From Bimuria novae-zelandiae CBS 107.79 (lineage: Eukaryota > Ascomycota > Dothideomycetes > Pleosporales > Didymosphaeriaceae), in assembly GCA_010015655.1 (NCBI GenBank), contig ML976696.1, positions 361,252 to 425,251 on the forward strand: a stretch of 64,000 bases of DNA. Reading direction: 5' to 3'. The translations under genes and the position numbers were made by a program. How positions within the stretch are numbered: position 1 is the first letter of the stretch; every line of letters begins with the position of its first letter. Below are positions 1 through 11,899 of the stretch, one piece after another. The notes under the pieces are model-generated. The model ran no database searches, had not been told where the DNA came from, and worked only from the letters and a program-made list of their open reading frames with translations.

Positions 1-7
1 TGTTTTC

Positions 8-305
8 TTAATAGGTTATGATATTACCTACTGGAACTGTAGTAGGATCAAACTCCTCGCCCTCTTCGCTCTGTGAAATGCTACTACCATCTGATCGACT
101 GTTGATATAATCTATCATGCGATGATAGGTAGGGTCGTCCTGGGAAGTATAGTCGCCCCAGGGTGCTGGCGTCTCAATTGCATGAATGACATCATCTGGA
201 GTTATATATTAGACATAAAATGACAATGCATTGGTAATACATTAGGAAGCTATTACCTTCCGTAGACATAGTTCGAGTTGGAAAGTGAACAAAGTCGTCG
301 AAGGT
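8..305 (-). CDS. 3' end of an unidentified acidic-tailed protein gene
   Basis: On the minus strand an open frame runs from about 305, is interrupted by a GT-AG intron at 196-256, and ends at a TAA at 8-10. An ATG at 267-269 would give a 66-residue protein, but the same frame stays open further upstream, so this is more likely the last two exons of a longer gene. The tail is acidic and Ser-rich (an EEGEEF stretch) with no domain that I recognise. The upstream reading runs into a palindromic segment at 303-445, which may have displaced the original 5' part. The intron boundaries are clear; the identity is not. Confidence 0.35.
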
Positions 306-445
306 GAGCCCACCCTTTAAAAAAGATTTGAGTGGAGTTGCTCAGCCCACCTTTTGCGACCAAATCTTGGCGCCAAGAGGTTGGGCTGAGCAGACCCACT
401 TAGGTGAGCCCAGCTGGCAACTCCCCACTGCGGGAACTAAATCTA
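303..445. repeat. Palindromic segment, possible small MITE remnant
   Basis: The stretch at about 330-353 (AGTGGAGTTGCTCAGCCCACC-like) is repeated as its reverse complement at about 379-400. A GGTGAGCCCA decamer occurs at both 303 and 403. Several alternative hairpins are possible. No target-site duplication could be assigned. Confidence 0.4.
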
Positions 446-972
446 GGCATCACGACTTAGTAGCAACTACCGCCTTCAAAGATCGTTCTTTCTAGAGATT
501 TTTATCGCCTCTCGCACGTGTGTGTGTGTGTGTATGTAAAAAAACCTGCGTAACTCCTGGCGCAACATCACTCCTTCAACAACACTGTCCTAATACATCC
601 GTGCAACTGGAGCCCGCCATGGCGCTACTGGGGCCGTCGCTGGCTCTGGCACATCGCTCATCCGCGCCATTTTGAGCTCTGGCTCTGCCTCTGGCGCGCG
701 GCGAAAATTCTGCATCATGCAATGCATCGCAGTCGGTCAGCTGAAAATACTCGTCCAGTTAGCTTATTGGTTCATTTTTTTATCCATTGCCGTCCTATAT
801 TCAGGCAGCCTTGCCTTAAACTCACCGGTCTAGAATACCCCACAGTACATAAAGCTTAGAACCGGATGACGCCCACCGCTTAATTTGTCAGTTACTCTTC
901 ACCTCTTTAACAAATTCATCTCTAGCTTTTCGTACTATTAGCTTATTTCAACATCAGACCAACTTACAAGAC
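446..972. other. Intergenic, no gene seen
   Basis: No supported coding sequence. It contains a short TG-dinucleotide run near 520-535. The last 100 bp are pyrimidine-rich and probably hold the promoter and leader of the gene that starts at 973. Confidence 0.5.
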
Positions 973-3900
973 ATGGCTTCCGAACTGGGGCCGCGACGAA
1001 AAGCATGGTCACAAGGAACTCAAACGAAGAGTGCCAGTATAGGCCTACCAGCCAGGAGATTAGGTTTAGCATCCTACCATTACTCACCGCGCAGCCAGAA
1101 TTTTTATACAGGTTCGGCTAGTTCGGCTAGTTCCGCGTTACCACGATCGCCACTGAGACACCGTATACCCATAAGTACTATTGCTGAAAAGGACAGCGAT
1201 GAAGACAGTTGGGATCATGTGGTCGTCAGTTCCGACGAAACTTCAGAGACTGACTTCGAAACTGGAATACCTTTTTATGCACCGTCAATTGCGCCTTCAA
1301 TTGCAGAATCGAATAACGACACGGTTGATGAGAAGTCCTAACCAATTGAATCACCGCGCAAATTACGTGTGGAATCGTTGCAGTCAGCTCCCGGCTTTGA
1401 AGTCTATAATGTCGAATTTTCACAGTATCTTGACGATGAATATGGCACAGACGAAGTCCGTGCAGAGATAGAGCACAAACCAATCTCGACCACCACACCT
1501 GATAAGACTCGTCCGCTATTTCGATGGATGTACGTAATACAATTACTTCAAATACAGATTCCCCTAACATATTGAATCAGTCATTTAAAACAAGATACCA
1601 TGGATTTCGATGCATTCCAAGTAAGCAGCTGCCATGCACCATATTCTCCTATTAATCGCCGCTTAGACCACCGCGAAAGCCTTGCCAGATCTTACAGAAG
1701 AGGAAAGCGGAGATATTATGAGGTTACTTCAACACGGTCAAAAGCAGGCGCAGAAGCCTTTTAGGACAAAATACGGACCCAGAGGACGTGTCCTTGGTCC
1801 AATTGTATTGTCAAAGGATATACCCAATGAGACTTTAAACACTGAGGATAGGTACTTCTTCTACAGCTTGCCGTACTTTTGCCTCAACAAATACGTCGAA
1901 TTAAATGTTTCCAGCCACAGTAATCTTCAACCAACCAGAACTTTGTTACAAATCAGAGATCCATCAACATCGAAAGGCCGGGAATTCGAACAAGCTATTT
2001 GCCAGCTTAGTGGGACTCCAAGCGGTCACTGCTTCCACCTATCCACCTTATGGTGTCTTGTTATCAAAGACAGTGAGTCTTAATCTTCACGAACGCAGGA
2101 TTGCCCATTTCTTACTATCTTGCTATAGAATACATTATGACATGCTCGCTACACTCAGGCACAGAGCTTTCCGGGGAATTGCTTGACATTTTGAAACGCC
2201 CTCCTTCTCAACCCTCTGCCGTAGTACGAGATAGACCTCAAGTATTACGGGTGATTCTCGAGAACGCGCTTTACTTGATCCCGATTAACGAATGTGACTC
2301 CTGGTTCGTACGTTTATATCCGCTGAAATATTTATGGATTGGATAACCACTGACATGGCTTAGAAATTTACACAGAAATTTTCAGTGCTCCATAACGACT
2401 TCGATGACGTGTATACCGTGTATCTGAACGAACGTCGAATTGAATCAGGCCAATGGCATATCGTTATAAGGCAAGCCCGCAAACTGACAACGCAAACACG
2501 AGTCATCGTGTCAATGAAGTATGTCTAAACCTTTCGGTTCATGATATTTTCTAAATGGAATTAGACCACACATTTTGAACCGTCCTCTCAACAAGCCATT
2601 GTTGGCAAGTGATGATGCAGCCGAGATAGCAGCCTCGCGACCGTCGACACCGAACAGAGGCGGAGAGTCCACTGCCTCCATCACAGGCCTTAGAAAAACG
2701 GGAAGCATAAGGGAAGAGGAAGAAGAAGAGCGTCCTGCTCGGGGCCGATCTGATGATTCTACTGCACGATTGAAAGCGCCTCTATCACCAGGCCTTAGAT
2801 CCCCTGATTCTCTCAAAAGGCCGCCACCTACTAGTATTATATCTTTCGAAAGCTATCTTCAAGATTTCCATGCGTTGAGATGGATTGCTGTTAAATTCAT
2901 CGATTCTTTAGACCCAGACTCCTCGGCCAACTCAGGGAAAGACGTCCCAAAAATCACACACCCGAAGAACAATCGACCCCGGAAATCATGACGAAAAGGT
3001 GGAATCATATCTAGATGAGCTGCACAAATAAATGCAGGTTAAAGAAGGGGCGATGTCTGAGATGAAGTATCGGAATTACAAGGCGAAATCGTCAAGAGAA
3101 GTAGAGAAAACACTGGCTGGTATAGTCAGAGGAGGGCTCGATGATGCGAAGGTTGTGCATCTAAAGCAACATATTGTCACCGCTGCTAAATCGATTTTGC
3201 CTATCTTTCTGCCCCTTGATCAGAGAGGCACTATTGTTTCAAAATACTGGGGTGCTGTTCATGCTTCTATCGTAGTAAGTTCCGCCCGGGCATCCCCAAT
3301 GAATGAAAAGCATATTGCTAAATGCTTATAGGCGCCGATGAAACGTAATACTGGACAAATAAAACAAACAATAGATGTGCTCATGGCGATGGCTCGGGTC
3401 TGCATCAATATGTAAGCTCAACTGTCAGAAGGCAAAGGCCCAAATCCAGCCGAAACGAACTTACCCGTGGAATTTGTGAGAGCCTGGCTCGCCTTGCTAA
3501 CATGTCAATTAAACTTGACACAGGAGACGATTTCCACTGCGCGAAAAGACGTATTGAAATCTCAGAATTATCTCAATACAGCCATTGAAGTTGTGATGAC
3601 CAAATTCGAAGGCAAAGCCTTACCTAAACCGAGAGCTCTCGTTCCATCCGATTTTTCGGTGTTTTTCATACATCGAGTTCTCCAAGATATGGCAGGAGAT
3701 TTGCCTGGTGTCTCCAGTAGCTACTGGGAGTACTTCACCCATCTTGTATGCCAACCTTCGTACTAGAGATTATCTCCGCAGCTAACATTTCGTTCCTTAA
3801 GGACTCCTTGATTAAGAAAGATCGATTGAACAAGCCCACCAGGCAAAGATAGCTACCGTTCTTGAAGAGCTTGACATCATTAAGGAGCAGTTACAGAAAC

Positions 3901-4370
3901 AAAGCAATATCATCACACAACTCATACGTGGGCCTCTTATCGAACGGGGCCATGAACGATATCCTGCGTTCTCGGGTATGTATCACGTCAAACTGCTCGA
4001 AAAGTGTACAGAGTCTGTATCCGGGACAAAAGCATCGCTCTCCGAGCTCCGACGCAAAACCCAAAGCTTAGAAGCTGCGGTAGTCATATCCTCCTTTGTC
4101 TATGGTAGCCATCAGTAATTAACCAATGCATAGAGTGTAGCCTATATCCAATCCAACAAAGAATAGCAAGAGCGAGCTATTTACGTCTTCACCATCGTCA
4201 CCATCATCTTTCTCCCGATATCCACAGTCTCCAGCATATTCGGAATGAACGTCAAAGACGTCCGTAGCATGGAAAACGGCCAATGGGTTTTTTGGGCGGT
4301 AGCGATTCCGGTGACCGCTACCGTTATTATCGGCTCACTGTTTGGCGCTGGGGTGATACCTTTCCGTGGT
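973..4370 (+). pseudogene. CorA-like Mg2+ transporter-type membrane protein, multi-exon, broken
   Basis: Consecutive open segments joined by plausible GT-AG introns make one long protein. It has a Ser-rich N-terminus from the ATG at 973, a central globular part (about 1690-2520), a low-complexity acidic stretch (2700-2760), a helical region (3040-3900, with EELDIIKEQLQKQ near 3865), and a C-terminal membrane domain at about 4165-4370. The last part has two hydrophobic helices separated by FGMN, the CorA-family GMN signature, followed by a MENGQW block typical of fungal CorA-like proteins. Single in-frame stops interrupt it at 1339-1341 (TAA), 3029-3031 (TAA) and 4164-4166 (TAG), with a probable frameshift near 2985. 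Each stop could be a former Gln codon. Exon boundaries are approximate. Transport function is not implied for the broken copy. Confidence 0.75.
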
Positions 4371-4412
4371 AAGCAGTCGGTATTGCTTAGAGTTCTGGTT
4401 GCCATGCCTCTA

Positions 4413-4472
4413 CCCTCTCCTCTTCTGCCCTCTCCTCTTCTGCCCTCTCTTCTTCTGCCCTCTCCTCTTCTG
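4413..4472. repeat. 15-bp minisatellite, four copies
   Basis: The unit CCCTCTCCTCTTCTG is repeated four times head to tail, with one C-to-T variant in the third copy. It lies between the end of the CorA-like relic and MITE copy A. Confidence 0.9.
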
Positions 4473-4492
4473 ATTAGCCTGTTAGACAGCTC

Positions 4493-4710
4493 TGATTTCT
4501 CGGTTTATGACTCTTACCCTACGAGATAGTTGTCCCTACCCTTACGTGGTTGCTACTCACCTTTCTGAGAGTACTACACCTATCTAGGACTAGCGTTGTT
4601 TGTGCCCGCGCACCTATATCCTCTGTAGCTTCTAGATAGTACAACCTCAGTTCAATCCTGCAATCTTTTCCACTGCATACTGTCCGCTCAGCGCTCTGCC
4701 AACCGCGGCA
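4493..4710. mobile_element. 217-bp MITE-like repeat, copy A
   Basis: This is near-identical over its whole length to 20523-20740; shared blocks include GGTTGCTACTCACCTTTCTG and GTACAACCTCAGTTCAATCC. Copy B has terminal inverted repeats CTGTCACGGT/ACCGCGACAG. In copy A these ends are degraded to TTTCTCGGTTT and AACCGCGGCA. No coding capacity. It is probably a non-autonomous DNA transposon. Confidence 0.75.
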
Positions 4711-5025
4711 TTATGGTATCGTACTCCAGCGTCATAGCGAGGGTTCAGCAGGTGGTCATGGGCCAAAACAGGCCCACTCTAGCAGTCTATAAGTGTCGCG
4801 ACTATTCTAATCTTAGCAATGTGCCTTTCAACTGTCAGCGGGGCCTATATTTGGGCCTATCTCTTAACGGCGCGCGAAAATATCCCCAGCCCCGCTCAAT
4901 TTAGACCTTTTCAGGCTGCGGTCCCGATAATCGATCTATATCAACGCAAGCAGCCATACCACAGCGAACAAAAAGATCGTTTACCAGTGCGTCCGCGCGA
5001 TCTTCTCCAAATTTGGACTTGAGAC

Positions 5026-5710
5026 ATGGTCTTCCTCTTCCATATCAGCTACTCGGATATTGATTCACTTGTGCGCAACATCGATTTCCCATCCATGCAG
5101 GATGGCCCATTGTATCGAGTCATGTTCCCAGAGGATCTACGCGACGAGCAGCGTGATGAGATCATAGTATGGCATACTATCAACATGCAGCGCGCCTTCA
5201 GCAGTGGCACAACCTTCTGCAAGGCCTGCACAGACGACGGTGAGGCAATTGGTTTTGCGGTTTGGGTTTGGGATGTAAATGTGGCCAAGAATTCCGCGCA
5301 AAACACGTTCGAAGAGAATCCTCGCCTCCCGCAGACACTCGATGTGACTGCGTGGCAAGATGTGTCTAAGAGGCTCATGAAGGAGCGGAGACAGGTACTT
5401 GATAGTCTCGATAATGTACTACGTAAGTTGTAGCACAGATTCAACTCTGTGCTCTTTACTCTTACACATACAAGGTTTGACCTTCGTGTCTGTACATCTG
5501 GATTACCAGAAACAAGGGGTTGGTTCCACCATGATGGAACACATTTGCAAAGAGGCAGACCAACTATGCGGACATCTTTAAGTGCTAGCATCCCCAGCAG
5601 GTGTCAAACTATATTCGAAGTTCGATTTTGAGACTGTCGGCCAGATAAATACGGAGAAAGGGGTAATAACAAGTATGTTATGGAAAGCAGGTGAAAGTCG
5701 GAGGTTGTGA
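5026..5710 (+). pseudogene. GNAT-family N-acetyltransferase, nonsense-broken
   Basis: Two exons (5026-5422 and 5475-5710) separated by a 52-bp GT-AG intron give a 210-residue frame in the usual GNAT size range. The N-terminal half contains a GFAVWVWDV strand. The second exon has the acetyl-CoA-binding pattern DYQKQGVGSTMM (family R/Q-x-x-G-x-G/A) and the conserved C-terminal LASPAGVKLYSKFDFE. An in-frame TAA at 5579-5581 sits directly before LASPAG and would remove the last strand. The substrate is unknown; fungal GNATs of this shape are often of uncertain small-molecule specificity. Confidence 0.75.
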
Positions 5711-6256
5711 GATGTTCGAGATAACTGCGCCCCGCACTGGCATCACGCATCGCTTCCCAACATTTGCGCATCCGTCTAATCTCACTTTCAATATCAATGC
5801 CATCAGACTTTGTCATTTCATCCTGGCTCGCTAATGTCGATACTGCCACCCCCATCGAGAAACCCTTCTCTCACGGTCGCACGTGGCGAAAGCGTGCGCA
5901 CCTAGCTGCCGACGCTGAACTTTCGTTGCGAAAGAAGCAGGGTGTTCTATTATCGTTTCGGAAATACCTGCTCGACCCACAGAGCCAGCCAGTCATCGTC
6001 AATCCTTCCTTTTCTTGTATTTTCTTGAACGCAAAAAACTTAAATCTTCTAAAAAATTTAAGGGGGGTACTTATAACTCTATAGAAGCCCTTTATCTACT
6101 TTTAGTATATTATTATCCAAAGTTCCTTGTGTGGTGGAGAGAAAAGCGAAAAAAAGGAGACCAGAACAGAAAATACGCGCAGTCTGATGAGAAATACGCC
6201 TTAAGTGGGTCGAGCAGGTATTTCCAGAATCACCGATAGCGCCCGCTGCTGCGAAC
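5711..6256. other. Intergenic, no gene seen
   Basis: No supported coding sequence. An A/T-rich stretch lies at about 6020-6120. Confidence 0.5.
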
Positions 6257-7591
6257 ATGAACCCACCACCCTCTCCTCCTCAATCAAACTCCCTCCGAAG
6301 CTCCAGTGCTAGAAAGTCAGAACGCCTGAGAGGGCGGGATCGGCGGCCAGTGCAGCAGGTCGCAGTGGCTGTCGAGGTAGAGGTCGAGGCACAACTAGCG
6401 TCCTGTCAACCTCGTGCTCGCTCCACGAACAAGCCAGCTGCTGCGCTTGTGAATCTTGGCTACAATGCACCAATCCTCTCCCCGCCTATATCTTCGTCGC
6501 CCTCGCAATACGTAGCAGCCCTCAACCTGGATGCTGCTGCAGGCGTAGCGAGCAAGTCCACGACGACCCAATCCCAGACCAGCTCGAAGCGGACGCAAAC
6601 CCCAAGTCCAGGGAATATACTGCGCGACTTGGGCATGCTGAACAAGCCCATCGAATACGTTTCCGACCGCAGCTATCTGCCCCCGGAGATGCTTTCGCAC
6701 TGGCGGGCTTTAGGCGGCATTTGTCGCGGCCTCAAGACTATTCCGGCTGCCGTTGCGCCACGGCTGGAGAACGAGTTCATCCAGGAGGACATGATCGATC
6801 ACGATGCCAGCTGCGAAGGAACCGAGCTCGAATACGGGACTTTGCTGGAGATTCACGCAGAAGCTCAACGATGTGCAGACAGCGGGTCACACGAGGAACA
6901 ATAGAACACGAACGTGCATAACCGCGTCTTATTATACGCCCTGCGGCCCTTTAAACCGCGTTTTAAATCTATTAACATGTTCGTCTCCGTTGCTTAATAT
7001 ATTTATTTAATTAACTTACCTGTTTCTAGAACTTTAGCAAAGCCTATACCCGACTTTGCCCCGCTCTACAAAGACGACCCCTCAGGCCCTAAGACTGTGG
7101 ACTTCTCCATCAACCTCGCCACTACCCGTGGCTCCTCTCTCGAATCCGCCATCCATACCCTCCCCCACGAACCTCCGCATCTCTCCGTCAACCAGACGCT
7201 CAACGAAGCATACAAGAAACCCGCCGTCGTATCTATTGACACAAAGAAAGGCTTCTACGAAGAAGAAGACGCCAAGTTCAAGCTGGGGATGTGGACTGCC
7301 GCGTGGCAGAATCGGGTTGCTGCATTCCGGCCTAGGGAGAAGGTGGTATGCACGCCTTTGCTGGGGCTGATTGTGTTCGGGCATGAGTGGTGGCTGTACG
7401 GGGTTGTTGACCAGGACACCAGGGTGGATATTCTTGAGTTTCCTATCAGTATTGGGTGCACGAGAACTGTGACTGGCTGTTATCTATTGTTAGCCACCAT
7501 TCGGTACTTGCTGGGTGTGTGGACACCAGATGCTTTTCTGCCATGGTTGAGAGAGAAGATTTTGGGTCTTGAGGGAAGGGGAGTGACATAG
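6257..7591 (+). pseudogene. Fungal PDDEXK-like nuclease-domain protein, nonsense-broken
   Basis: The frame starts at ATG 6257 with a Pro/Ser/Arg-rich disordered N-terminus (residues 1-130), then a folded part. After the TAG at 6902-6904 the same frame continues with NTNVHNRVLLYALRPF. It then crosses a probable intron ending near 7031 and runs to a TGA at 7589-7591. The distal part shows SIDTKKGF, KLGMWTAAW and a GLIVFGHEWW strand, matching the fungal PDDEXK-like family in which an [AS]IETK strand carries catalytic-type residues. The stop replaces a Trp in the usual EAAWN-like motif, so TGG-to-TAG is the likely lesion. The family role is not established. Confidence 0.7.
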
Positions 7592-8519
7592 TCTAGCCGT
7601 GCCTATTAAGCAATAAAAACGGGTCACTCACCTTCCTCAAGTGCCCTTAAGTCAAGACATAGTTAATTCACCAATTAGTTAGAATAGAAGCCCCTCAATC
7701 CTTTCTACCTCCCCACGATTCGCGAATCCACCCTTACCGCTCGTACCCGCCGCAACGTCCCACAGTCCACATTCACTGCAGCCCGCCAACATCTCCTGTC
7801 CGATATCGAAGCGCTCCTCCCTCATGGTTCTTGAACCTCCGTCACCCACATGCACGTTCGTCTGGTTCGTCTGTGTGGATGAGAGTTTGTGCGAGCGGTG
7901 ATGGTAAAGTGATAGCAATGAGACGGTGGACGTGGTATTCCGAGTGGTCAGAGAAGTGGTGGTAATGCTCGTGAATAAGGCTGAAGGTTATGTGGCATCG
8001 AGACAGGGTAGTGAGAGCGTGGTAGCGCGCAGTTGTGAAGTGATTAGTGCCGGTCGCAATACGGACACGAGGTGATCTTGGTGGGAAGTGTATATATCTA
8101 GATCGAGAAGCCATCGTAGTAGCCCTACAAAACTTTCTTGTGCAGCGTATAGTACCGCAGTTTCACTGCGCCCGGCGTCCGATCTGGGAAGCGTTTACAT
8201 ATCTCCTTCCACTCCATACCCTGCTTATCCCTTAGTGAGCGTAAACGCACTTCGTCCGACTCTAGCCACGGCTTGCGCGCTCGTTGGCCGTATGTTTTTG
8301 TGCTTTCATCTCCCTTCTCGCTCGTTTTATCCCAGTCGTCATTTGAGTAGTGCGTTTTATGAGAGGCAGCATTACCGTGGGAACTGCTTATCTAGTCCGA
8401 ATTCAAGTCTCTGCGACTGCATGGGTCTGGCGTACCACTTTTATACTAGTATCTTACTAGCATCTATAACTCTAGTAATGGCTAAGTTATACGGATTACT
8501 TTGCCTTCTCTACTAAGGA
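7592..8519. other. Intergenic, no convincing gene
   Basis: Open frames exist on both strands, but none shows domain-like sequence. Composition drops abruptly into AT-rich DNA after about 8450, marking the edge of the decayed repeat tract. Confidence 0.5.
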
Positions 8520-9050
8520 ATTTATAACCTAAGGCAACGGGATTAAGAGACTATTTTAAGTTATAGTAATAAATAATTTCTATTATAATTAATAAGCTAT
8601 TTAGGATAGCGTAAAGCGTAAGATTAGTTATTTAATAAAATAAGTTTATACTAAATTTATAATTAATATTACTTTTATCTCTAGCCTTCATTCTTAGAGA
8701 GGATATTTATTAGGAGCAAGATAAAATCGCGATATCTATTTTAAAAGTAAATAATAGCTATAATGAAAATAAGATAACTTATTATAATACCCTTATAGAC
8801 ATTATACTTGTTATGAGGCGCTCACACCTTAGGTCCGATCCGGGTTAGGGCGGTAAGGCTAAAGTAGCACTTTATAGATTATTTAGTAGTATAAGTTAAT
8901 GCGACAGCTTAGCGCGTGGCTATATAATTTAATTTTATAATAAATAAGATAATTATTAGTCTATATAGGAGAACGTACTTGCATAGAAGATATATAAGTT
9001 AACTATAAGAAGCGTAATATAGGAAACTATCTAGTATATATCCCTAGCCT

Positions 9051-9137
9051 ACTTAGTTACTTAGTACTACTAATTAACCAAGCAGTCACGTGTATTACTT
9101 AGTTACTTAGTACTACTAATTAACTAAGTAGTTACGT
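9051..9137. repeat. Two 41-bp direct repeats showing CpA-to-TpA differences
   Basis: 9051-9091 and 9097-9137 are the same sequence except at three sites. All three are CA in the first copy and TA in the second (CCA/CTA, GCA/GTA, TCA/TTA). Confidence 0.9.
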
Positions 9138-11899
9138 AATTACAGGGCTAGCTCCTTAGCGTGCTTGTTAAGGTCGTCCTAACTACTAGTCTTAGTAAGC
9201 GCCTATTTCCTTCCTTCCGCCCTTAGTTCGTAACAATACTCTAGTTCTACTACTTAAAAATAGTTCGTAATAGACTATAGTACTTTTCCTAAATAGGAGG
9301 TATAGTGCGTTTACATTATTAAAAAGTTTTTACTAAAGGTCTATAAGACGCCTTATTAAGCTAAGTAACTTCATTATTATTACTTTTTTTATTCTTTTTG
9401 CGCCCATCTAAATCTAGATTAATATATTAATAGTCCTCTATTACTTTAAAAGGAGAGGTTTATCTTAAGAAATAAAGTGGCTCCTTTACTATTTCTTAAG
9501 CATATATACTATTATTACTATTCTCTTCCTTATAGTTCTAGGATAGGGCTGGGCTTCCAACGCTACTACCCTAGCTAGCATTATTAATAAGACCCGGACT
9601 AGGTTTATTACTAACCCTAGACTAATAATTTAGGACACTAAGTGTTAGTAGAGGCGTTAGCTTAGGTATATATATATAATTAAATATAAAGCATTCTATT
9701 TATTTATTAACTAGCCTTTATTACTTTACTAAACGAGGGCCTTTTAGCTCTAGCTTAAAAGTAATATTTAGCGCTTTTACTAAGAAGATAATCGTGTTAC
9801 TAGATAAATAGTATATTTATTTACCTATTAAAAGTGTAGGGACTGGGTGTTCAAGGAGCCAAAGGTGCTAGAAGAATACTATAGATTTAATAGAGAGTCT
9901 AAAGTTAAGCTTTAGGCGTCGAACTTATATATCTAGGGTTTGCATAACTAAGGGTTAAGGATCTAAGGTAATAACTAGGCGTAGCCTATTATATACCTCC
10001 CTTCCCTTTATTAGGGGTAAAGAAAAATCTTTATATTTTATCTTACTTATATAGCTTCGTGGTTATTTTATTATCTACTTATAAATTTCTTATTATTATA
10101 AACTTTTTACTAGTTCTGTTCTTGCGTGTCTAATTTTATATTTTTACTATAAGTAGTTACTACGATAGTGTGTTCGCGCTAGTGCGTTTACGTATTATTA
10201 TGTATATTAAATTACTTTTTGCCTAGCTTCTAAACCTTACTTTTTTATACTCTTTTTTTTTCGCTTAACTTTATGCGCTGTAACGTCTTACTTTTAGCCT
10301 AGTCTTTTTTAACTTTAAAATCTAATTTCTCTCTTTATTTTAATAAGATAGCTAGCCCTTCGCGTAATAGCTACGTAATAAGGACTCTTAAGCGTTAAAA
10401 GCATGCCGCTAATTTTAATAATAAAATAAAAAAAGGTCTGTCCCTATTATAATTACTTAGTTACTGACTTAAGAAGACTAAGCTTTTTAAAAATAAAATT
10501 ATTATTTTAACGCTAGCGTAATTCTCCTTAGCTAGCTTACTAAGAAGTTTAGTCCTTATAAAGCTTATAAAGTAAGTTCTAGACCTTTTTTTACGCTTTT
10601 TTACTTTTTCTTACCTTCTAACTTGCCTTTTTACTCTTTTAACCTTCTTTTTAGTTCTTTATTGGCTTAGGTATGCGCACTCGCTAACTTAATAAGCTTA
10701 ACTTTTAAGGTCTAATTTTACTACGCGCGATAAGTAAGCACTAGTATATTAATTACGTTACTTATAAACGTGTCTATTAGTAGGTGCTAGCGGATAAGAC
10801 AGTGTCCTACGAGGAGTACTATACTTATAAGCTTACTAGCTATACTAGATAAGTATACTTTAGTCTAACTTATTTTAGATAACTTTAGGATGTGCTCTGC
10901 TAACTTTTTCCCTTACTTAAATTTAGCCTACCTTTAATAAAGTTAATTATTAAAAATTTACTAATATTATAGTTATTAGTGCGGGCTACCTTATAAATTA
11001 AATTTTAAAAAGTAGCTAGGAATAAAAGGCTATTCTTACTAACTTTAACGTATTTTATTCTACTTGTAAGGTTACTATTATTAATTACTATACCTCTTTT
11101 AAAAGTAAAACTATTATTACTTTAGGCCCTATTACTTTTTCTTTTAAAGCTATTTAGCTTTTAGAGCGCATCGCTATCGCAGTTAAAAAGACTTTTAACC
11201 TTTTTTAAATTTTTACTACTAACTTTAAAGTATTCTATTAAGAGTTTAAAAACCTTTCTATAAGTTCCTTTTAAATAACAAAGCTATCTTTTAAGGCTAA
11301 TATTATATAGCTCTCTAGCAAGTTCGTGGTGATAGATAAGGGTATTATAATAAATAGTCTTTAGATAATAAATAATATCCTTGCGGGAGCTAATATACTT
11401 ACTTAAGCCTACTAGGGCTTACGCTAGTAGCTTTAGGCTATTATAATTAGAGAGTACTTAAGTAAAGAGGATAATAGCTTCCCTAACCCTAATAGTATAT
11501 TAAAGGGCGGAGAAGTAGACCTAAACGTTATTAAGAAAAGTTTTACTATTTTTTTAATAACTAAAAATACTTTTTTTTACCTAGTTCTTTTCTCCTTTTT
11601 ACTTTAGTTTACTTCTAAAGCTTACGTCCTTTATAACGGTTATTCCTTACTATTATAGGAATTATTTAGTTCCCTTATTATCCCTAGTAGTTTTAAAAGT
11701 TTTTTTAATTACTTTTTTAGGCTTCCTTCTTAACTTCTTTCTATAATACTTAATTTTATCCCTTAATAATATTATTCCTACCCTTGTCTTAGGCACCTTT
11801 ATCTAGCTAGGTTTCCTAACTTAGTAAGATAGTTATTATAGAGCCTCTTTTAGGCCCTAATAAAAGCTAATTTAAGGGATATCGCGGTGGAATCTTATT

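Noticed and set aside
4120..4530. 94-codon ORF with a Pro-Ser-Leu-Leu repeat as a separate small gene
   Set aside because: Its start is the last membrane segment of the CorA-like relic; the repeat is translation of the 15-bp minisatellite.
8088..8516. Plus-strand 142-codon ORF before the AT-rich tract
   Set aside because: Ser/Leu/Arg-rich composition without motif. It runs into decayed DNA and overlaps other frames of equal quality.
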